Origin: Terrabacter sp040702505
Lineage (GTDB): Bacteria > Actinomycetota > Actinomycetes > Actinomycetales > Dermatophilaceae
Reading direction: 5' to 3'
NCBI RefSeq assembly: GCF_040702505.1
Contig: NZ_JBFBLC010000001.1
Span: 1,054,001 to 1,118,000 of the forward strand
DNA: 64,000 nucleotides
Both the position numbers and the translations under genes were made by a program. The notes below the pieces were generated by a model. That model searched no databases. It was not told where the DNA came from and was given only the letters and a program-made list of their open reading frames with translations. Positions 34,382 through 42,846 of this stretch are shown here, piece after piece (position 1 is the first letter of the stretch; every line of letters begins with the position of its first letter).

Positions 34382-35665
34382 TCACCCCTGGTGGGCGGCC
34401 AGCGGGAACGCGGAGCGCCGCGGCGGCACCGGGGCGTTGACCGCCTTGGCGGCCTGCTTGGGCTTGTTGGGCAGCGCGAGGCGGAAGACCTTGGCCCACG
34501 CCTGGTAGACCTGCTTGGGCAGCGGCCCGGTCGTGTAGGGCAGGCCGTAGCGCTGGCAGATCTCGCGCATCTCGACCGCGACCTCGTGGTAGCGGTTGCT
34601 CGGCAGGTCGGGGAAGCAGTGGTGCTCGATCTGGTGGCTGAGGTTGCCGGTCATCAGGTGCATGAGCTTGCTGCCGGAGATGTTCGCCGAGCCGAGCATC
34701 TGGCGGATGTACCAGTCGCCGCGGGTCTCGCCCTCGATCTCCTCCTCGGTGAAGGTGTCCACCCCGTCGGGGAAGTGGCCGCAGAAGATGACCGAGTGCG
34801 CCCAGACGTTGCGGATCGCGTTGGCGGTGAAGGTGCCGAGGAGGGCCTGCTTGCCCGAGCCGAACGGGACGGCGGCCAGCGGCGTCGCGGCATAGTCCTT
34901 GGTGAACTGGCGCACGATCTTGCGCCCCATCGCCTTGAGGTCCTTCTTGAGGGCGGCCTTGGACTTCTCGCCCTCCTTGACGGCCTCGAGCTCGAGGTCG
35001 TAGATCGCGATGCCCCACTCGAAGAACGGCGCGAGGACCATGTTGATGGCCGGGTTGAAGATGTTGGACGGGTGCCACGGCTGGTCCTCGTCCATGCGCA
35101 GCACGGAGTAGCCCACGTCCTTGTCCTTGCCCAGCACGTTGGTCCACGTGTGGTGCAGGTCGTTGTGGGTGTGCTTCCACGCGGCGGCCGGCGTGACGAA
35201 GTCCCACTCCCACGTCGTGGAGTGGATGTCGGGGTCGCGCATCCAGTCCCACTGGCCGTGCAGGACGTTGTGGCCGATCTCCATGTTCTCGAGGATCTTG
35301 GCGACCGAGAGCATGGCGGTGCCGGCGACGAACGCCGACTTCTTCTTCGAGAGCAGCAGGGTCGCGCGCCCGGCGACCTCGAGGGTGCGCTGCACGCGGA
35401 TGACGCGGCGGATGTAGGCCGCGTCCTTGGCGCCGCGCGTGGCGATGATGCGGTCGCGGATCGCGTCGAGCTCCTGGCCCAGACGCTCGACGTCGGCGTC
35501 GGAGAGGTGCGCCGCAGCGCTCGGGCGCTTCAGGGGTCCTCCGGACGCCGCGAGGACCGGCTTCCTGGCCTGCTTCGTGGAGGCGGTGCCCCCGACGGTT
35601 GCATCCAGGGCGGCCCCGGCGGCGCGGGTCGGCGCCGTCGTCGGTCGGTTCGTGGTGGCGGTCAT
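34382..35665 (-). CDS. Membrane acyl-CoA (fatty acid) desaturase
   Basis: A 427-residue di-iron desaturase with the three histidine clusters: GHNVLHGQWDW, HTHNDLHHTW and HQIEHHCFPDLPSNRY. The N-terminal ~60 residues are a disordered Ala/Thr/Pro extension. It resembles DesA3-type stearoyl-CoA desaturases, which take electrons from a dedicated flavo-iron-sulfur reductase; that gene lies 15 bp upstream in the same operon. ATG 35665 has GGAAGGGAAA upstream. Confidence 0.9.
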   Translation of the reverse strand: MTATTNRPTTAPTRAAGAALDATVGGTASTKQARKPVLAASGGPLKRPSAAAHLSDADVERLGQELDAIRDRIIATRGAKDAAYIRRVIRVQRTLEVAGRATLLLSKKKSAFVAGTAMLSVAKILENMEIGHNVLHGQWDWMRDPDIHSTTWEWDFVTPAAAWKHTHNDLHHTWTNVLGKDKDVGYSVLRMDEDQPWHPSNIFNPAINMVLAPFFEWGIAIYDLELEAVKEGEKSKAALKKDLKAMGRKIVRQFTKDYAATPLAAVPFGSGKQALLGTFTANAIRNVWAHSVIFCGHFPDGVDTFTEEEIEGETRGDWYIRQMLGSANISGSKLMHLMTGNLSHQIEHHCFPDLPSNRYHEVAVEMREICQRYGLPYTTGPLPKQVYQAWAKVFRLALPNKPKQAAKAVNAPVPPRRSAFPLAAHQG

Positions 35666-35680
35666 TCGGTGTTTCCCTTC

Positions 35681-36760
35681 CTAGATGTCCAGGTGGACAG
35701 GTCCGGCGGCCGCGTTGACGCAGGTCTGGATCAGCTCGCCCTCGTCGCCGTGCACCTCACCGGTGCGCAGGTCGCGGACCTTGCCGGCGACGAGCGGGAC
35801 GAGGCAGCTTCGGCAGATGCCCATCCGGCATCCGCTCGGCATGACGACCCCGCAGTCCTCGCCGGCCTCGAGGAGGGGGACGTCGCCGTCCACCTCCACT
35901 TCCTTGTCGGACTTCTCGAACGTGAGCAGTCCGCCCTCGCCGCCGGCTCCCTCGAGCAGGACGGGGGCGAAGCGCTCGATGGTGAGCGCGGGGGCGTCCT
36001 CGTCGCCCGCCGCGGCGCCCTCGCGCTCCCACAGCTCGGTGGCAGCGTCGAGGAAGTCCGTCGGACCGCAGGCGTATGCCGCCCGCTCACGCCAGTCGGG
36101 ACAGAGCGTCTCGAGGTCGGCGGGGGTCGTGAGGTCGAGGCGGCGGCCACCCTCCTCGCGAGTGAACCAGTGGCGGACCGTGAGGCCCGGGAACTGGTCG
36201 GCCAGCTCGAGCAGCTCGTCGTGGAAGAGCGCGTCGTCGCGGGTGCGCGCCGAGTGCACGAGCACCACGTCGGCGTCGGGCCGGCGGGGGACGAGCGTGC
36301 GGATCATCGACATGACGGGCGTCAGGCCGCTGCCGGCGGTCAGCATCAGCAGCGGGCGCGGGTGCTCGGGGAGCACGAAGTCGCCCTGCGGGGTGTCGAG
36401 GAAGAGGATGTCGCCGACCTTGGTGCCCCGCGCGAGCGCCGTCGAGACCATGCCGATCGCGGTCACCGTGATGGCGGGATCGTGGCCCCCGGCGGCTGAC
36501 AGCGAGTAGCTGCGCCACTGGCGCACCCCGTCGATCTCGACGCCGATGCGGGCCCACTGGCCGGCGGCGTGCGGGTTCCAGCCGCGGCCGGGCCGGAAGT
36601 GGATCGTCGTGGAGTCGGGCGTCTCGCGCACGACCTTCGTCACGACGCCGCGCAGCTGCCTGGCGGAGGCGAGCGGGTTGATGAGGTTCAGGAAGTCCTC
36701 GGGCTCACGCGGGGTCGTCAGGATCGACGCCACACGTCGGAGAGCACGGAACTGGGTCAT
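35681..36760 (-). CDS. Ferredoxin reductase-type oxidoreductase, electron donor to the desaturase
   Basis: A ~359-residue protein with an FAD-binding RxYS motif (QWRSYSLSAAG), an NAD-binding domain (LLMLTAGSGLTPVMSMIRTL), and a C-terminal plant-type [2Fe-2S] ferredoxin domain (MPSGCRMGICRSCLVPL, plus a final TCVNAAAG Cys). This matches the reductase partner of DesA3-like desaturases (Rv3230c type). ATG 36760 has a GGAACG Shine-Dalgarno; ATG 36769, three codons upstream, overlaps a possible operator half-site and is the alternative. Confidence 0.9.
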   Translation of the reverse strand: MTQFRALRRVASILTTPREPEDFLNLINPLASARQLRGVVTKVVRETPDSTTIHFRPGRGWNPHAAGQWARIGVEIDGVRQWRSYSLSAAGGHDPAITVTAIGMVSTALARGTKVGDILFLDTPQGDFVLPEHPRPLLMLTAGSGLTPVMSMIRTLVPRRPDADVVLVHSARTRDDALFHDELLELADQFPGLTVRHWFTREEGGRRLDLTTPADLETLCPDWRERAAYACGPTDFLDAATELWEREGAAAGDEDAPALTIERFAPVLLEGAGGEGGLLTFEKSDKEVEVDGDVPLLEAGEDCGVVMPSGCRMGICRSCLVPLVAGKVRDLRTGEVHGDEGELIQTCVNAAAGPVHLDI

Positions 36761-36768
36761 ACGTTCCA

Positions 36769-36844
36769 TTGTCGCGGTCAGGACCCCTCCGCATCTTGGG
36801 GTGGCGCGTACTCTTTGGGCTCAGAGGTTGTCTCCTCGCGACAA
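36769..36844. promoter_or_regulatory. Candidate operator sites in the desaturase/PucR divergent region
   Basis: TTGTC-TC-CTC-GCGACAA (36828-36844) is a dyad with 6 of 7 arm positions paired, 16 bp before the PucR-type start. A third half-site TTGTCGCG (36769-36776) touches the start of the reductase gene. One protein bound here could control both directions; the PucR-type protein is the natural candidate. Confidence 0.5.
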
Positions 36845-36860
36845 ATTCCAGGAGGACGCC

Positions 36861-38048
36861 GTGGCACAGGCCACATCCGACCCACCGTGGTTGTCTCTAC
36901 CAGCCGAAGTTGCGAAGGTGCTGAGGCCGGTGGTGAGCGACATCGTCGAGGCCATCATCGAGGGCATACCCCGCGACGTGCCTGTCTACGCGATGCCCAT
37001 GGAGGGCCGCTTCGGGCAGGGCGTGCGACAGGGCGTGACCGTGGCGCTCAACCGCTTCCTCGACCTGCCCGGGACCCGGCTTCCGGCACTCTCGGAGGAC
37101 GGCAAGTGGGTCTACGAGAGCCTCGGACGCGGGGAGGTGCGTTCGGGTCGTAGCCTCGAGTCGCTCCTCGCCGCCTACCGCTACGGAGCGCGGGTCACCT
37201 TCCGGGCGATCTCCCGCACCGTGGACGTCTCGCAGATGTCTCCCGACGTGCTGCTCTCGCTCGGTGAGTCGCTCTTCGCGTACATCGACGAGCTCTCGGC
37301 CGCGAGCGCCCAGGGGTATGCGCAGGAGCAGTCCGAGCGCGCCGGCGAGCAGCTGCGCCTGCGCAGCGAGCTGCTCGAGATGATCCTGCGCGGCGACTCG
37401 AGCGACGGCGGGGTGGCGCGCCTGGCCGCCGCGGTGGGGTGGACGCTGCCGGAGGTCGTGCTGGTCGCGCTCGTGCCGTTCCCCCACGTCGAGGGCCTGC
37501 GGGCGGCACTGGGGTCCGACGGCCTGGTGGCCGAGCGGGGCACCGACGTCGTCATCGTGTATCCCTTCGGCAGCCAGCCGGCGCGACGCCGCGAGCTCGA
37601 ACGAGCGCTGCGTGGTCGCCCCGCGATCGTCGGTCCGGCGCGCCCCTGGCAGCAGGCCGGGGAGTCGCTGCACCTGGCCACGTCGGCCGGGGCGCACGGC
37701 GTGGGCGTGACCCACGACGAGGCGGGCGGCGCGTCGCCGGTGTGGGTCGAGGACCACCTCGCCGAGCTCGTCGTGCACGCCGAGCCGCTGGCCACCGCCG
37801 AGCTGGCCAGGACGCGACTCGCGCCACTCGACGGGCTGCGGCCGGCTGCGCGCGAGCGCCTCACCGAGACGCTGCTCGCGTGGCTGCGCCATCAGGGGCA
37901 GCGTGCCCCGATCGCCGAGGAGCTCTTCGTCCACCAGCAGACGGTGGGCTACCGCGTCGCCCAGCTCAAGGAGCTCTTCGGTGACGCGCTCGATGACCCG
38001 GAGGTCCGGTTCGAGCTCGAGCTCGTCCTGCGCGCCGGCCACCGCTGA
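36861..38048 (+). CDS. PucR/CdaR-type transcriptional regulator
   Basis: A 395-residue regulator. The N-terminal region (LPAEVAKVLRPVVSDIVEAI) and a GGDEF-like middle part resemble actinobacterial PucR regulators found beside desaturase genes. The C-terminal HTH_30 domain is LFVHQQTVGYRVAQLKELFG (~365-384). GTG 36861 is fixed by GGAGG at 36851-36855, five bases away. Divergent placement from the desaturase operon and the shared dyads suggest it controls membrane lipid desaturation and itself. Confidence 0.85.
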   Translation: MAQATSDPPWLSLPAEVAKVLRPVVSDIVEAIIEGIPRDVPVYAMPMEGRFGQGVRQGVTVALNRFLDLPGTRLPALSEDGKWVYESLGRGEVRSGRSLESLLAAYRYGARVTFRAISRTVDVSQMSPDVLLSLGESLFAYIDELSAASAQGYAQEQSERAGEQLRLRSELLEMILRGDSSDGGVARLAAAVGWTLPEVVLVALVPFPHVEGLRAALGSDGLVAERGTDVVIVYPFGSQPARRRELERALRGRPAIVGPARPWQQAGESLHLATSAGAHGVGVTHDEAGGASPVWVEDHLAELVVHAEPLATAELARTRLAPLDGLRPAARERLTETLLAWLRHQGQRAPIAEELFVHQQTVGYRVAQLKELFGDALDDPEVRFELELVLRAGHR

Positions 38049-38087
38049 AGCCCACCCCGCATACGCCCCCTCCCGCCGCCCGACCAC

Positions 38088-38169
38088 GTCGAGTGGGCAC
38101 TTTCCGACGTCGAGTGGGCACGTTGCGTCATCTCCCCTGTGGACAAGTGACGGAAACTGCCCACTCGAC
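38088..38169. repeat. Inverted and direct copies of a GTCGAGTGGGCA repeat
   Basis: Arms 38088-38106 and 38151-38169 are complementary at 18 of 19 positions. A direct copy of the ACGTCGAGTGGGCAC core (38086-38100) recurs at 38107-38121. The cluster lies between the PucR-type gene and the tRNA terminator and may be a REP-like intergenic element. Confidence 0.65.
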
Positions 38170-38184
38170 TTGAGGGGGAATGGG

Positions 38185-38220
38185 AAGAGGCGCCGCTCTC
38201 TGGTGAGAGCGGCGCCTCTT
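38185..38220. terminator. Terminator of the tRNA-Glu/tRNA-Asp transcript
   Basis: A perfect 16-bp stem (38185-38200 with 38205-38220), loop TGGT. It stands directly downstream of tRNA-Asp on the minus strand and also closes the PucR-type gene from the left. Confidence 0.85.
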
Positions 38221-38224
38221 GGTG

Positions 38225-38301
38225 TGGCGACCCCGACCGGGCTCGAACCGGCGACCTCCGCCGTGACAGGGCGGCGCGCTAACCAACTGCGCTACGGGGC
38301 C
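38225..38301 (-). tRNA. tRNA-Asp (GTC), CCA encoded
   Basis: Acceptor GGCCCCG pairs with CGGGGTC, discriminator G, then an encoded CCA. The anticodon loop CTGTCAC gives GTC, and the T loop is GTTCGAGCC. Cloverleaf complete. Confidence 0.96.
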
Positions 38302-38333
38302 TTACTGGGTGGTGCGTGTGGAACTGTACTGCG

Positions 38334-38406
38334 TATCCCCAACGGGATTCGAACCCGTGCTGCCGCCGTGAAAGGGCGGAGTCCTAGGCCGCTAGACGAT
38401 GGGGAC
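38334..38406 (-). tRNA. tRNA-Glu (TTC)
   Basis: A 73-nt cloverleaf with acceptor GTCCCCA/TGGGGAT and discriminator A. The anticodon loop CTTTCAC gives TTC, and the T loop is GTTCGAATC. CCA is not encoded. It is 32 bp upstream of tRNA-Asp on the same strand and very likely cotranscribed. Confidence 0.96.
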
Positions 38407-38497
38407 CTGCCCGACCTATCCGTTGGGTCGTCGAAACTATAGGGGAGTTTCCGGTGCCCGACCAAATCGGCTCCCGGCCCCCTCGACAGAGGGTCCC

Positions 38498-39544
38498 TCA
38501 GCCCTTGGCCCAGGCCCGGACCTCGTCGACCGACCACGTCGTGACGATCCGCTCCGCGGGGATGCCGAGCCGTTCGGCGCGCTCGCAGCCGAGGGACTTC
38601 ATGTCGAGCTGGCCGGGGGCGTGGGCGTCGGAGTCGATGGTGAAGAGGCAGCCGAGGTCTCGGGCCAGCTCGATCAGCTCGTCGGGCGGGTCGCACCGCT
38701 CGGGGCGCGAGTTGATCTCGACCGCGACATCGTTCTCGAGGCAGGCGCGGAAGACCTTCTCGGCGTCGAACTGCGACGGGGGGCGCTTGCCGCGCCCGCC
38801 GGTGACGAGCTGGCCGGTGCAGTGGGCCAGGACGTTGGTGCGCGGGTTGCGCACCGCCGCAACCATCCTGGGCGTCATCTCGAAGGCCGGCTGCCGCAGC
38901 TTGGAGTGGATGGAGGCGGTGACGACGTCGAGCTGGTCGAGCATGTCGTCGTCCTGGTCGAGGGTGCCGTCGAGGTGGATGTCGACCTCGATGCCCTTGA
39001 GGAGCGTGAAGGCGTCCCCGAGGCTCGCGTTGATGGCATCGACGCGCTTCAGCTGGTCGGCCAGGCGCTCGCGGCTCAGGCCGTTGGCGACCGTGAGCCC
39101 AGGGGAGTGGTCGGTCAGGGCCATCCACTCCTGCCCGAGGTCGACCGCCGCGAGGACCATCTCCTCGATCGGGCTGCCGCCGTCGCTCCAGTTGGAGTGG
39201 GCGTGCAGGTCGCCGCGCAGCGCGGCGTACAGCTCAGCGCCCCCGCGGGTCAGCGGCTCGCCGTGCTTCTCCTCGGCGGAGACGAGGTATGCCGGCAGCA
39301 CCCCGCGCGTGGCCTGGCTGATGATCGCGGCGCTGGAGTCGCCGATTCCCTTGAGCTGCTTGAGGGTTCCGTTCTCGACGCGCTCGCGCAGCTCGGACTC
39401 GGGGACCAGGGTGATGGCCTCGATCGCCTTGCGGAACGCGTCGACCCGATAGCTGCTCTCCCGTCCCCGTTCGAGCAGGAAGCAGATGCGGCGGAGTGCG
39501 TCGAGCGGGCTGATGGGGGCCTGCGGCGGCGTCGGCTGCTCCAT
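38498..39544 (-). CDS. PHP-domain phosphoesterase with N-terminal Pol X-like helical domain
   Basis: A 348-residue protein. The N-terminal ~90 residues are helical with a helix-hairpin-helix-like LKQLKGIGDSSAAII, as in family X polymerases. The rest is a PHP metallo-phosphoesterase with metal ligands in RGDLHAHSNWSDGG, ALTDHSPG, GIEVDIH, AHCTGQ and IDSDAHAPGQ. No polymerase palm domain is present, so it matches the stand-alone PHP proteins related to PolX. Activity may be on phosphate esters or DNA ends; substrate not known. Confidence 0.85.
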   Translation of the reverse strand: MEQPTPPQAPISPLDALRRICFLLERGRESSYRVDAFRKAIEAITLVPESELRERVENGTLKQLKGIGDSSAAIISQATRGVLPAYLVSAEEKHGEPLTRGGAELYAALRGDLHAHSNWSDGGSPIEEMVLAAVDLGQEWMALTDHSPGLTVANGLSRERLADQLKRVDAINASLGDAFTLLKGIEVDIHLDGTLDQDDDMLDQLDVVTASIHSKLRQPAFEMTPRMVAAVRNPRTNVLAHCTGQLVTGGRGKRPPSQFDAEKVFRACLENDVAVEINSRPERCDPPDELIELARDLGCLFTIDSDAHAPGQLDMKSLGCERAERLGIPAERIVTTWSVDEVRAWAKG

Positions 39545-39639
39545 GCGGAGCAGCCTAACCGTGGCTCCGCGGCGCAGCCCGGCCTTCGGGGCCCGGCTCC
39601 GCCCGGGCTCGACCCATCAGGAGCGTGCCGACACCTACA

Positions 39640-40500
39640 TCACCGCTGCAGGGGCGGCAGCGTCCTGCCGTCGGGCAGCTTGCCGCCCGACGCCGGCGAG
39701 GCGACGGTGACCTCCACGACGTCGCCGTAGCGCTGCTCGAGCGGCGTGGGGGAGGAGCCCGCCGCGAGGACGACGGCGACGCGGTCGGCGCGGCCGTCCT
39801 GTGTGATCCGCAGGATGTCGATTCCCTTGTCGCTCCAAGCTGTTCGCTGGTCGGCGATCTCCTGCTCGACTCGCTGCTTCTCCGCGAAGGTGTGCGCCCT
39901 CACGACGAACTCCACGTCGGACGGGCTGGGCATCGCCTGGGTCACGAACGTCTCGAGCCCGCTGTCGTGCCGGGTGACGGCGACGGCAACGCGGTCACCC
40001 GCCGGCGTGACCGCATACGCCCCCGAGAAGACATCGGGCCAGCGGGAGACGACGGTGGGCTCGATCGCCTCGAAGGTGTTGGTCTGCGGGGTCGAGAGGG
40101 TGTCGAACCAGCGCGTGGCGTCCCGGGCCGACGGGACCGACGGCGCCGCCCCGCCCGAGCCGGGAGCACCCGGGGACGCACTGCGCAGCGACCCGGGCGC
40201 CTCCGCCGAGGACCCGGCAGCGGTCCGGGCACCCGCGCCGGACGAGGCGCTCGAGGGCGACCCGTGGTCGGCCGCGACCCAGCTCCCGCCGACGACCCCG
40301 ACGACGACGACCGCCGCCGCGGCCCCGAGCAGGGTGGAGCGGCGCCGCGAGGTGCGGGCCCGTCCGCGCATCAACGCGCGCTCGACGAAGAGGTCGTCAC
40401 GAGGAGGCCTGAGGTCGTTCATCGCGGACAGCGCCTTTCGCAGCTGCGCCTCGCCCGGCTCGGGCGCGGCGTCCGGCCCACGTGTCATGTCGTCGTTCAC
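39640..40500 (-). CDS. Membrane-anchored anti-sigma-like protein, partner of the SigE-family sigma factor
   Basis: A 286-residue protein. A cytosolic N-terminus (~60 res; AQLRKALSAMNDLRPPRDDL) is followed by one transmembrane helix (TLLGAAAAVVVVGVVGG, ~70-86), a Ser/Ala/Gly/Pro linker and an outer domain to ~285. The topology is that of transmembrane anti-sigma factors. GTG 40500 overlaps the sigma stop by four bases and has CAGGAGCGG upstream, so the two proteins are made together. No HxxxCxxC zinc motif is present, so if it is an anti-sigma factor it is not a ZAS type. Confidence 0.7.
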   Translation of the reverse strand: MNDDMTRGPDAAPEPGEAQLRKALSAMNDLRPPRDDLFVERALMRGRARTSRRRSTLLGAAAAVVVVGVVGGSWVAADHGSPSSASSGAGARTAAGSSAEAPGSLRSASPGAPGSGGAAPSVPSARDATRWFDTLSTPQTNTFEAIEPTVVSRWPDVFSGAYAVTPAGDRVAVAVTRHDSGLETFVTQAMPSPSDVEFVVRAHTFAEKQRVEQEIADQRTAWSDKGIDILRITQDGRADRVAVVLAAGSSPTPLEQRYGDVVEVTVASPASGGKLPDGRTLPPLQR

Positions 40501-41000
40501 GAGACCGCTCCTGCCCCGCTCAGCGGTGGGTCGGCGAGCCGGCCGCGCAGGGCGGCCAGGCCCCGGGAGATCTGGCTCTTGATGGTGCCTTCGGCCACGC
40601 CCGTGCACTCGGCGATCTGCGGCACGGTGAGGTCCTCCCAGAAGCGCAGGACGAGCACGGCGCGCTGCTTCTCGGGGAGGTCCTCGAGCAGGGCGTTCAA
40701 GGTCATCGCGAGCTCTCGGTCGTGCTCGACCGTGGCCGGCTCGGGCGCCTCGTCGGTGAGGACCTCGCGGCGGCGCTTGCGCTGGTCGTTGAGGAAGAGG
40801 TTCATCATGGTGCGTCTCGTGTAGGCGGTCTCGGCCCCGGCGGCGATCCGCGGCCACGCGACATACACGCGGGCCAGCGCCTCCTGGACCAGCTCGTCGC
40901 CGTCGGCCCAGCTGCCGCAGAGCAGGTAGGCGCGGCGGCGCAGCATCGTCTGCCGCTCCTCCACGAAGCTGCGGAACGCCGCCTCGTCCCTACGTCTCAT
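40497..41000 (-). CDS. SigE-family ECF RNA polymerase sigma factor
   Basis: A 167-residue ECF sigma factor with region 2 (YLLCGSWADGDELVQEALAR, then VYVAWPRI) and region 4 (LPEKQRAVLVLRFWEDLTVP, then QIAECTGVAEGTIKSQISRG). The opening RDEAAFRSFVEERQTMLRRR is typical of the actinobacterial SigE-like subgroup. It is followed by a coupled membrane protein that likely holds it in check. Confidence 0.9.
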   Translation of the reverse strand: MRRRDEAAFRSFVEERQTMLRRRAYLLCGSWADGDELVQEALARVYVAWPRIAAGAETAYTRRTMMNLFLNDQRKRRREVLTDEAPEPATVEHDRELAMTLNALLEDLPEKQRAVLVLRFWEDLTVPQIAECTGVAEGTIKSQISRGLAALRGRLADPPLSGAGAVS

Positions 41001-41076
41001 GTGCTCCCGCCGGTCCGTTCGTCAGGCTTCGAGTCTCTCGTACACCCCCATGGACACGCGGCGTCCGTGAACCGTT

Positions 41077-41099
41077 GCATGCGCACGGCGTGCGTATGC
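41077..41099. terminator. Hairpin between nudix and the SigE-family gene
   Basis: Ten-bp arms with one mismatch (41077-41086 and 41090-41099), three-base loop, just after the Nudix stop on the minus strand. It probably separates the upstream methyltransferase/Nudix transcript from the sigma operon. Confidence 0.5.
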
Positions 41100-41132
41100 C
41101 GCGTGGTGCGGCCTCGCGGTCAGTGAACGCGG

Positions 41133-41678
41133 TCAGTGCACGCGTCCCAGGGCGAGGAGGGCGAACATCAGCGCCGCGACCGTCTCGCCGTCGGTGATGG
41201 TGCCGTCGCGGACCAGGCCGAGCACCTCGGGGAGCGGCACGCGGCGGACCTCGCCGATGCCCTCCTCGGCACGGTGCGCGTCGTGGTCGCCGGGCGCAGA
41301 AGACAGGCCGGTGGCGAGGAAGACGACCTCGAGAGCCCGGCAGATGCCGTTGAGCGCGTTCATCGTGCCGACCTGCCGCCAGTGCTCGGCCACGAGCCCG
41401 GTCTCCTCCGCCAGCTCACGGCGTGCGGCCTCGAGGGGGTCCTGCCCGTCGGTGCCGCCCGCCGGGACCTCGAGGGAGACGCCGACGGTGTGCCGGTCGA
41501 CCGAGACGAGCACGATCTCGTCGTCGTCGGTCAGGGCGACGACGAAGACCGCGAGGCGGCGCACCTCGACGACGCCGTAGATCCCTTCGCTGCCGTCGGG
41601 GCGCGTCACCTCGTCCTCGTGGACCTGGATCCACGGGTTCTCATAGACGACGCGCGAGCCTGTGGTCGGCCAGCTCAC
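41133..41678 (-). CDS. Nudix hydrolase (ADP-ribose pyrophosphatase-like)
   Basis: A 181-residue protein with a full Nudix box, GGTDGQDPLEAARRELAEET followed by GL (~res 75-96), and the flanking fold of NUDIX ADP-sugar hydrolases (VYENPWIQVHEDEVTRPDG at the start). GTG 41678 overlaps the methyltransferase stop by four bases, so it is made from the same transcript. It likely removes ADP-ribose or other nucleotide-sugar diphosphates. Confidence 0.88.
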   Translation of the reverse strand: MSWPTTGSRVVYENPWIQVHEDEVTRPDGSEGIYGVVEVRRLAVFVVALTDDDEIVLVSVDRHTVGVSLEVPAGGTDGQDPLEAARRELAEETGLVAEHWRQVGTMNALNGICRALEVVFLATGLSSAPGDHDAHRAEEGIGEVRRVPLPEVLGLVRDGTITDGETVAALMFALLALGRVH

Positions 41679-42292
41679 GCCGCCGCCTCGAGGGAGAGGA
41701 GCCGCTGCTTGGCCGGCAGGCCGCCGAGGTAGCCACCCAGCGCGCCGTCCGAGCGGAGCACCCGGTGGCACGGCAGGACGATCGGCAGCGGGTTGGTGGC
41801 GCACGCCGAGCCGACCGCCCGCACGGCCCGCGGGCTCCCGGCCGCGACGGCGACCTGCGCGTAGCTCTCGGTCGCGCCGTAGGGGATCTCGCCGAGGTGC
41901 TGCAGCACGGCACGGCGGAAGCCCCTCGCCAGGCGCAGGTCGAGCGGCACGTCGAACCCGTGCCGGCGACCGGCGAAGTAGTCGTCGAGCTCGCCCGCGA
42001 GCAGGTCGAGCACGCCGAGGCGGTCGCCGCCGCGCAGGATCCGGGGCCCGACGGTCGTGCCCAGCGCCTCGAGGACCCGGTCGTGGTCCTCGAGCTCGAA
42101 CGCGACGCGTACGACCCCCTCGGGCGTGGCGGCCAGGAGCAGGGAGCCGATCGGCGAGTCGACGGTGCGGTAGGTGACGTCGAGGAGGTCCTCGGTGCCG
42201 GCCCGGTCCACGAGCTCTGCATGGAGCCGGGCGAGATGGGCGGCCTCACCCAGGTCGGGCCCTTCGAGGACGTCGAGGAGGTGGTCAGACAT
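41675..42292 (-). CDS. ogt: Methylated-DNA--[protein]-cysteine methyltransferase (first copy)
   Basis: A 205-residue suicide repair enzyme with the catalytic PCHRV (acceptor Cys, ~res 170) and the DNA-binding wing GEIPYGATESYAQVA. The N-terminal ~40 residues are an extension not in classical Ogt (LLDVLEGPDLGEAAHLARLH). The start overlaps the upstream sigma factor by eight bases, coupling repair to an ECF regulator. A second, shorter copy is at 42938-43450. Confidence 0.9.
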   Translation of the reverse strand: MSDHLLDVLEGPDLGEAAHLARLHAELVDRAGTEDLLDVTYRTVDSPIGSLLLAATPEGVVRVAFELEDHDRVLEALGTTVGPRILRGGDRLGVLDLLAGELDDYFAGRRHGFDVPLDLRLARGFRRAVLQHLGEIPYGATESYAQVAVAAGSPRAVRAVGSACATNPLPIVLPCHRVLRSDGALGGYLGGLPAKQRLLSLEAAA

Positions 42293-42785
42293 GGGTGCTC
42301 ACCCTTCCGTGGGCTGCGTAGGTGGCTCTGAGCCGGGCGATGCCGTCGGCCGCTGCCCGGCGTGCGGCAGCCGGGGTGCCGCCGACGATGCGTGCGACCT
42401 CGGGGTGGGGCAGGCCGGCGACGTGGTGGTAGGCGACGCAGAGGCGCTGCTTCTCGGGCAGTGCCGCGACATCGGCCCACAACTTCTCGTCGGCGAGGAC
42501 CTCCTCGGGCTGGCCGTCGCTCGGGGCGGTGCAGTCGGGGACGTGCGCGACGGGAATCGCCTGCCGGGCACGGACGCGCGCGACGTCTAGTGCCTTGCGG
42601 TGCGCGATGGTGACGAGCCAGGCGCGGACGTTGGCGTCCTCGGGCAGGTCCGGCCACGCGCGCAGGGCCGCGAGGAACGTCTCCGACCAGGCATCGTCGG
42701 CCTCCGTCGGACCGAGCACGGCCCGGCAGACCCGCAGGACGACAGCCCCGTGCTCGGTGACGGCCTGCTCGAACGGTCGCTTCAT
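42285..42785 (-). CDS. ECF sigma factor coupled to the methyltransferase gene
   Basis: About 166 residues from ATG 42785 (MKRPFEQAVTEHGAVVLRVC), with region 2 (DDAWSETFLAALRAWPDL, WLVTIAHRKALDVAR) and region 4 (LPEKQRLCVAYHHVAGLPHP, EVARIVGGTPAAARR). A GTG at 42824 in frame would add 13 Pro/Arg-rich residues. Neither start has a clear ribosome-binding site; ATG is preferred because conserved sequence begins there. Its four-base-motif spacing and overlap with ogt suggest control of the alkylation-repair gene. Confidence 0.85.
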   Translation of the reverse strand: MKRPFEQAVTEHGAVVLRVCRAVLGPTEADDAWSETFLAALRAWPDLPEDANVRAWLVTIAHRKALDVARVRARQAIPVAHVPDCTAPSDGQPEEVLADEKLWADVAALPEKQRLCVAYHHVAGLPHPEVARIVGGTPAAARRAAADGIARLRATYAAHGRVSTHV

Positions 42786-42846
42786 GCCCTGTGGACGCTC
42801 CGGCCTCGGGAAGTGTGAGGTCACCCAGTCTGGCTCATGTGACGCA

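Noticed and set aside
34322..36499. Long plus-strand open frame across the HAD, desaturase and reductase genes
   Set aside because: The minus-strand genes show full catalytic motifs and operon spacing; the plus-strand frame has no ribosome-binding site or family resemblance.
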